DNA from: an uncultured Christensenellaceae bacterium | GTDB lineage: Bacteria; Bacillota; Clostridia; Christensenellales; UBA3700 | Direction of reading: 5' to 3' | Length of the DNA: 16,211 nucleotides | Assembly: GCA_910588545.1 (NCBI GenBank) | Contig: CAJUOU010000012.1 | Location: 1-16,211, forward strand | Part shown: positions 13,375-16,211 of the stretch, piece by piece | Layout of the letters: every line of letters starts with the position of its first letter | How positions within the stretch are numbered: the stretch's first letter is position 1 | Notes under the pieces: generated by a model | Seen by the model: only the letters and a program-made list of their open reading frames with translations | Databases searched by the model: none | Told to the model about the DNA's origin: nothing | Made by a program: the position numbers and the translations under genes

Positions 13375-14759
13375 TGCTAAAAGAATATAAGTCTATAAAA
13401 GAGATTGTAGGACCTTTGATGTTGGTTGAAGGTGTGGACGGTGCAAAGTTTGACGAACTTGTTGAAATTGTACAGGAAGACGGAGAGATAAGACGCGGTA
13501 AGGTTTTGGAAGTTAATCGTGACAAAGCCTTGGTGCAGTTGTTTGAGGGGTCGCAAGGCATTCAAATGAGTACTTCTAAAGCAAGATTTTTGGGAAGAAG
13601 TTTGGAAATTGCTTTGAGCGAAGATATTTTGGGACGTGTTTTTGATGGCTTGGGCAATCCTCGTGACGGTGGAGCAGCTATTATTCCCGAAAAAAGGATG
13701 AACATAAACGGAAGCCCAATTAATCCTGCGGCGCGTGATTATCCCGACGAGTTTATACAAACAGGTGTTTCTGCGATTGACGGCTTGAATACTTTGGTAA
13801 GAGGACAAAAGTTGCCTGTATTCAGTGCATCCGGTTTGCCGCATGCTGAGCTTGCCGCACAAATTGCAAGACAAGCAAAGGTTTTGAATACAAGCGATAA
13901 ATTTGCCGTTGTATTTGCGGCAATCGGTATTACTTACGAAGAGGCAGACTTCTTTATGCAAGACTTTAGAAAAACAGGCGCTATCGAAAGAGCTGTAATG
14001 TTTATGAATCTTGCAAATGACCCTGCTATCGAGCGTATTGCAACACCGAAAATGGCACTTACTGCTGCCGAATATCTTGCGTTTGAAAAAGGTATGCATG
14101 TGCTTGTAATAATGACGGACATAACTAACTATGCCGAGGCATTGCGTGAAGTTTCCGCTGCAAGAAAGGAAGTTCCCGGACGACGCGGTTATCCGGGGTA
14201 TATGTATACCGATTTGGCTACTATATACGAAAGAGCAGGCAGAATCAGAGGTAAAAAGGGCAGTATAACTCAAATACCTATTTTGACTATGCCCGAGGAC
14301 GATAAAACACACCCTATCCCTGACTTGACAGGTTATATTACAGAGGGACAAATCATTTTGTCAAGGGAGCTTCATAAAAAAGGCGTTACTCCTCCTATCG
14401 ATGTTTTACCATCTTTGTCAAGACTTAAAAACAAGGGTATAGGTAAAGGCAAAACACGTGAAGACCATGCAGATACAATGAATCAATTATTCTCTGCGTA
14501 TGCAAGAGGTAAAGAGGCAAAAGAGTTATCAGCAATTTTGGGCGATGCGGCGCTTTCTCCTGTTGACAGACTTTATGCAAAGTTTGCAGAGGAGTTTGAA
14601 AATAAATATGTTTCTCAAGGCAACTACACCGACCGTACAATCGAAGATACATTGCGTATCGGTTGGGAATTATTAACAATTTTGCCAAGAGCGGAAATGA
14701 AGAGAATACGAGACAAATATCTTGAAGAGTATTTTGATAAAATGAAAGTTGAGGACTGA
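13374..14759 (+). CDS. ntpB: V-type ATPase regulatory subunit B
   Basis: 461 residues; the non-catalytic partner of A in the hexameric head. Where a catalytic subunit has Walker A it has SASGLPH (151-157), the degenerate loop normal for B. Arg350 in LSRLKNKGIG corresponds to the arginine finger that reaches into the A-subunit site (Arg350 in E. hirae NtpB). PDLTGYITEGQI and the SALMGDAALS-like segment SAILGDAALS are typical. No inserted or missing domains. It begins on the last base of the ntpA stop and ends 2 bases before ntpD. Confidence 0.97.
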   Translation: MLKEYKSIKEIVGPLMLVEGVDGAKFDELVEIVQEDGEIRRGKVLEVNRDKALVQLFEGSQGIQMSTSKARFLGRSLEIALSEDILGRVFDGLGNPRDGGAAIIPEKRMNINGSPINPAARDYPDEFIQTGVSAIDGLNTLVRGQKLPVFSASGLPHAELAAQIARQAKVLNTSDKFAVVFAAIGITYEEADFFMQDFRKTGAIERAVMFMNLANDPAIERIATPKMALTAAEYLAFEKGMHVLVIMTDITNYAEALREVSAARKEVPGRRGYPGYMYTDLATIYERAGRIRGKKGSITQIPILTMPEDDKTHPIPDLTGYITEGQIILSRELHKKGVTPPIDVLPSLSRLKNKGIGKGKTREDHADTMNQLFSAYARGKEAKELSAILGDAALSPVDRLYAKFAEEFENKYVSQGNYTDRTIEDTLRIGWELLTILPRAEMKRIRDKYLEEYFDKMKVED

Positions 14760-14761
14760 TT

Positions 14762-15397
14762 ATGGCAAGTAAGTTGAAAGTCAATCCTACCCGAATGGAG
14801 CTTAGACGTCTTAAGGACAGGAAAAAGACTGCCGTTCGCGGACATAAATTGCTAAAAGACAAATCGGACGAAATGATTAGGCAATTTATAGGATACGCTA
14901 AGGAAAATATGCGTTTAAGACTAGAAGTCGAGCAAGGGCTAAGTAATGCTTTGGCTGAGTTTATGCTTGCAAAATCGGTAAGCCAAGACGGCGTAATATG
15001 GGAAGCATTGAGTATGCCTGCAATAGGTATGGAGTTGGAAATAGGTACAAAAAACATTATGAGTGTAAACGTTCCTAGTATAGGAATTAAAAAATCCGAA
15101 AGCACAAGCTTATATCCATATTCCTTTGCAAGCGTTACAAGCGAACTTGATAAGTCGATAAGTACAATTTCGGTTTTGGCGGAAAAATTGATAAAACTTG
15201 CAGAAGTTGAAAAAACCTGTAATATGCTTGCTACGGAAATCGAAAAAAATCGTCGTAGGGTAAACGCTTTAGAATATATTATGATTCCGCAAACGGAAGA
15301 GGCAATACACGATATTACTATGAAACTTGATGAAAATGAGAGAGGTAATATCGTTAGATTAATGAAAGTTAAAACAATGCTTGCTAATCGTGAGTAA
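14762..15397 (+). CDS. ntpD: V-type ATPase subunit D (central rotor shaft)
   Basis: A 211-residue protein whose N- and C-terminal long helices form the coiled-coil axle inside the A3B3 head. The N-terminus NPTRMELRRLKDRKKTAVRG, then HKLLKDKSDEM (about 8-39), is the strongly conserved family signature. The middle (about 80-130) is the variable hairpin, and RRRVNALEYIMIPQ (about 165-178) begins the conserved C-terminal helix. Last gene of the operon: E. hirae continues with ntpH and ntpJ, but here a terminator follows about 75 bases after the stop and no ntpJ-type K+ transporter gene is in the window. Confidence 0.96.
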   Translation: MASKLKVNPTRMELRRLKDRKKTAVRGHKLLKDKSDEMIRQFIGYAKENMRLRLEVEQGLSNALAEFMLAKSVSQDGVIWEALSMPAIGMELEIGTKNIMSVNVPSIGIKKSESTSLYPYSFASVTSELDKSISTISVLAEKLIKLAEVEKTCNMLATEIEKNRRRVNALEYIMIPQTEEAIHDITMKLDENERGNIVRLMKVKTMLANRE

Positions 15398-15470
15398 TCA
15401 AATACGGTTGTTTTAAGCCAATTTTATTCTTAAAAATTCAATAGTATTTGTTTAACAAAAAAACGAAAAT

Positions 15471-15506
15471 ACACCCCAAACAATTTGTGTTGGGGTGTTA
15501 CTTTTT
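15471..15506 (+). terminator. Terminator of the ntp operon
   Basis: Stem ACACCCCAA (15471-15479) with TTGGGGTGT (15490-15498), 10-nt loop, then TACTTTTT. An A-rich run on the other side means it may also stop leftward transcripts, such as those from the promoter inside the inverted-repeat segment. It is the most GC-rich stem in the window. Confidence 0.85.
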
Positions 15507-15608
15507 GTGTAAAGTTTAAAGTTGTCAAAAAGTAGTGTTTACTGCAATAATCCTATCAAAAATCGGGACTATTAGTGTTAAAAAACTGCCTTTAATGTAA
15601 AGTTTGGG
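15507..15608. other. Intergenic stretch left of the inverted-repeat segment
   Basis: No gene. The sequence TGTAAAGTTT occurs twice in direct orientation (15508-15517 and 15596-15605), bracketing the stretch. Nothing else recognised. Confidence 0.4.
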
Positions 15609-15635
15609 TACATGGAATAAGTATATCTATGTACA
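15609..15635 (+). repeat. Left inverted-repeat arm (putative recombinase site)
   Basis: A 27-bp arm matching the reverse complement of 15757-15783 with one mismatch (G at 15614). Inside it TACATGGA (15609-15616) and TCTATGTA (15626-15633) are near-perfect inverted half-sites around a 9-nt asymmetric core ATAAGTATA (15617-15625). That layout resembles a tyrosine-recombinase crossover site. Confidence 0.8.
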
Positions 15636-15647
15636 TATTATATGTAT

Positions 15648-15677
15648 ATTTTAAACTAAAAAGTAAGATAATGTCAA
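15648..15677 (-). promoter_or_regulatory. Strong leftward promoter inside the inverted-repeat segment
   Basis: On the minus strand: TTGACA (15672-15677, perfect), 18-bp spacer, TAAAAT (15648-15653). It points towards ntpD, where no gene on this strand needs it, and would be stopped by the hairpin at 15471-15506. After inversion its -10 would lie at about 15739-15744, facing the secreted-protein gene. Confidence 0.55.
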
Positions 15678-15703
15678 CGTTATGATAAAGGTTTTGTAAA
15701 CTC

Positions 15704-15733
15704 TTTACTTTAAGCATACAAAAATTATATATT
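15704..15733 (+). promoter_or_regulatory. Weaker rightward promoter candidate inside the segment
   Basis: TTTACT (15704-15709), 18-bp spacer, TATATT (15728-15733). It faces the secreted-protein gene in the present orientation. Its -35 overlaps a perfect small dyad, GTAAA-CTC-TTTAC (15696-15708). It could give basal expression in this orientation or be a chance match. Confidence 0.3.
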
Positions 15734-15756
15734 CAAACTCAAAAAATCCGTGATTT

Positions 15757-15783
15757 TGTACATAGATATACTTATTCTATGTA
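15757..15783 (-). repeat. Right inverted-repeat arm (putative recombinase site)
   Basis: The inverted partner of 15609-15635. It contains perfect 8-bp half-sites TACATAGA (15759-15766) and TCTATGTA (15776-15783) around the same 9-nt core in reverse complement. It ends 22 bases before the ATG of the downstream gene, so it would be part of that gene's mRNA leader. Confidence 0.8.
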
Positions 15784-15805
15784 AGACAAAAACGGAGGTT
15801 TTATT

Positions 15806-16211
15806 ATGACAAAACATGCACGAAAGGCAGGGAATATAATTTTTGTATTAGTAATTTCCTTTCTGTTAATAATGGGATGTGTATTTGCATCCGACACAAT
15901 AAAGGGTAAAACTGATAACACAAATTTAGATAATATGGCAAACACTTTGCAAACAACTGCGGATGTGACATACACTCTGCCTGGCAACTTTTCGGACAAT
16001 GCGCGTATTTGGAATGAGGCAATTGACTATGCACTTGCGAACACATCGTCTAATGTTTTGGTAAAATTAAATGGGAATTGGACAGCGGCGACTCATGCTA
16101 CTTTTGGTACAACTTTTGGTGGTGGTAGTGGTTTTAGCAATGGAAGAATTTATATACCTAAAAAAGCAAATGTAATTTTAGATATAAATGGAAAAACAAT
16201 AAATAGAAATT
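15806..16211 (+). CDS. Secreted or surface protein, N-terminal part (runs off window)
   Basis: An open frame of 135 codons with no stop before the window end. SD GGAGG (15794-15798) lies 7 bases before the ATG. The basic start MTKHARKAG and hydrophobic core IIFVLVISFLLIMG (11-24) form a signal peptide; cleavage could be after VFA (residue 28) or, less likely, at a lipobox-like I-M-G-C (Cys25). After a polar stretch comes NVLVKLNGNW, a Gly-rich segment (about 100-112) and GRIYIPKKANVILDINGKTI (about 113-132). The last pattern, a line such as 'x-I-P-x-x-x-x-V-x-L-D-I-N-G-K-T-I', is common at the first turns of parallel beta-helix (pectate-lyase-fold) surface proteins, so a large adhesin or glycan-related exoprotein is plausible. 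It lies directly behind the inverted-repeat promoter segment. Confidence 0.78.
   Translation, partial: MTKHARKAGNIIFVLVISFLLIMGCVFASDTIKGKTDNTNLDNMANTLQTTADVTYTLPGNFSDNARIWNEAIDYALANTSSNVLVKLNGNWTAATHATFGTTFGGGSGFSNGRIYIPKKANVILDINGKTINRN

Larger units (their letters stand above)
15609..15783. other. Putative invertible promoter segment (inverton)
   Basis: Two 27-bp arms in inverted orientation flank 121 bp that contains no gene but holds a near-consensus promoter facing left and a weaker one facing right. The right arm ends 10 bases before the SD of a secreted-protein gene. Recombination between the arms would flip the strong promoter to face that gene, with a transcript leader of about 55 bases. 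This matches known phase-variable promoter switches upstream of surface genes in gut bacteria. No recombinase gene is in the window. The alternative is a small MITE: the arms are bounded by TA on both sides, as after Tc1/mariner-type insertion. Confidence 0.6.

Noticed and set aside
13377..14351. Long minus-strand frame of 324 codons
   Set aside because: A shadow of the highly conserved ntpB gene.
14425..15105. Minus-strand frame of 226 codons
   Set aside because: Antisense across ntpB and ntpD; no recognisable domain.
15609..15783. MITE (Tc1/mariner-type) reading of the inverted-repeat segment
   Set aside because: Not fully excluded: the arms are bounded by TA on both sides. The internal dyad in each arm, the promoters inside and the position directly before an SD favour a recombination switch; copy number and orientation data would decide.
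1..16211. CRISPR arrays, tRNA genes, insertion sequences and riboswitches
   Set aside because: I looked for regular spacer-repeat patterns, tRNA-like folds with CCA ends, transposase motifs and known riboswitch cores and found none that I could support.

Overview
This window is AT-rich bacterial DNA with purine-rich Shine-Dalgarno (SD) sites, short intergenic gaps and U-tract hairpin terminators. It carries a complete Enterococcus-type ntp (V-type, Na+-type) ATPase operon and the Bacillus-type gene order ywlC-ywlE-rpiB. Together these point to a low-GC Firmicute, most likely an uncultured gut-type Clostridia lineage. No species can be named from the sequence alone.

Layout. (1) 1-343: the 3' end of a 5S rRNA gene with its terminator, then a second 5S-like copy whose two ends are recognisable but whose middle is not, with its own terminator. 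(2) 344-761: AT-rich DNA with no convincing gene and one long imperfect hairpin. (3) 762-1793: a small XRE-family repressor gene (minus) divergent from a lipoprotein gene (plus). The short region between them holds two matching operator-like dyads (TACGA-N7-TCGTA); one fills the spacer of a near-consensus promoter. (4) 2068-3594 (minus): a membrane-anchored protein with a long repetitive Lys/Glu/Pro/Val-rich linker and a C-terminal pair of DUF1508/YegP repeats. (5) 3729-6005: a ZIP-family metal transporter, then tsaC/ywlC (tRNA t6A synthesis) overlapping a ywlE-type arginine phosphatase gene. (6) 6153-15397: rpiB, followed after only 3 bases by ntpF-I-K-E-C-G-A-B-D, all nine V-ATPase subunits in the E. 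hirae order, closed by a strong terminator at 15471-15506. (7) 15609-16211: a pair of inverted 27-bp arms flanking 121 bp that contains promoters, placed directly upstream of a truncated secreted or surface protein gene that runs off the window.

How it works together. The ntp genes encode a rotary ATPase. Its c subunit keeps every Na+-ligand residue I can recall from E. hirae NtpK, so sodium is the likely coupling ion. rpiB appears to share its transcript. The XRE/lipoprotein pair looks like a self-regulated switch.

The most interesting region is the right end. The inverted arms are themselves dyad-symmetric (8-bp half-sites around an asymmetric 9-nt core), as expected of a site-specific recombinase target. 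The best promoter inside (TTGACA-N18-TAAAAT) points away from the surface-protein gene in this assembly. This looks like an invertible promoter controlling phase-variable expression, caught in the orientation that would be OFF for that promoter. A TA-flanked MITE is the main alternative.
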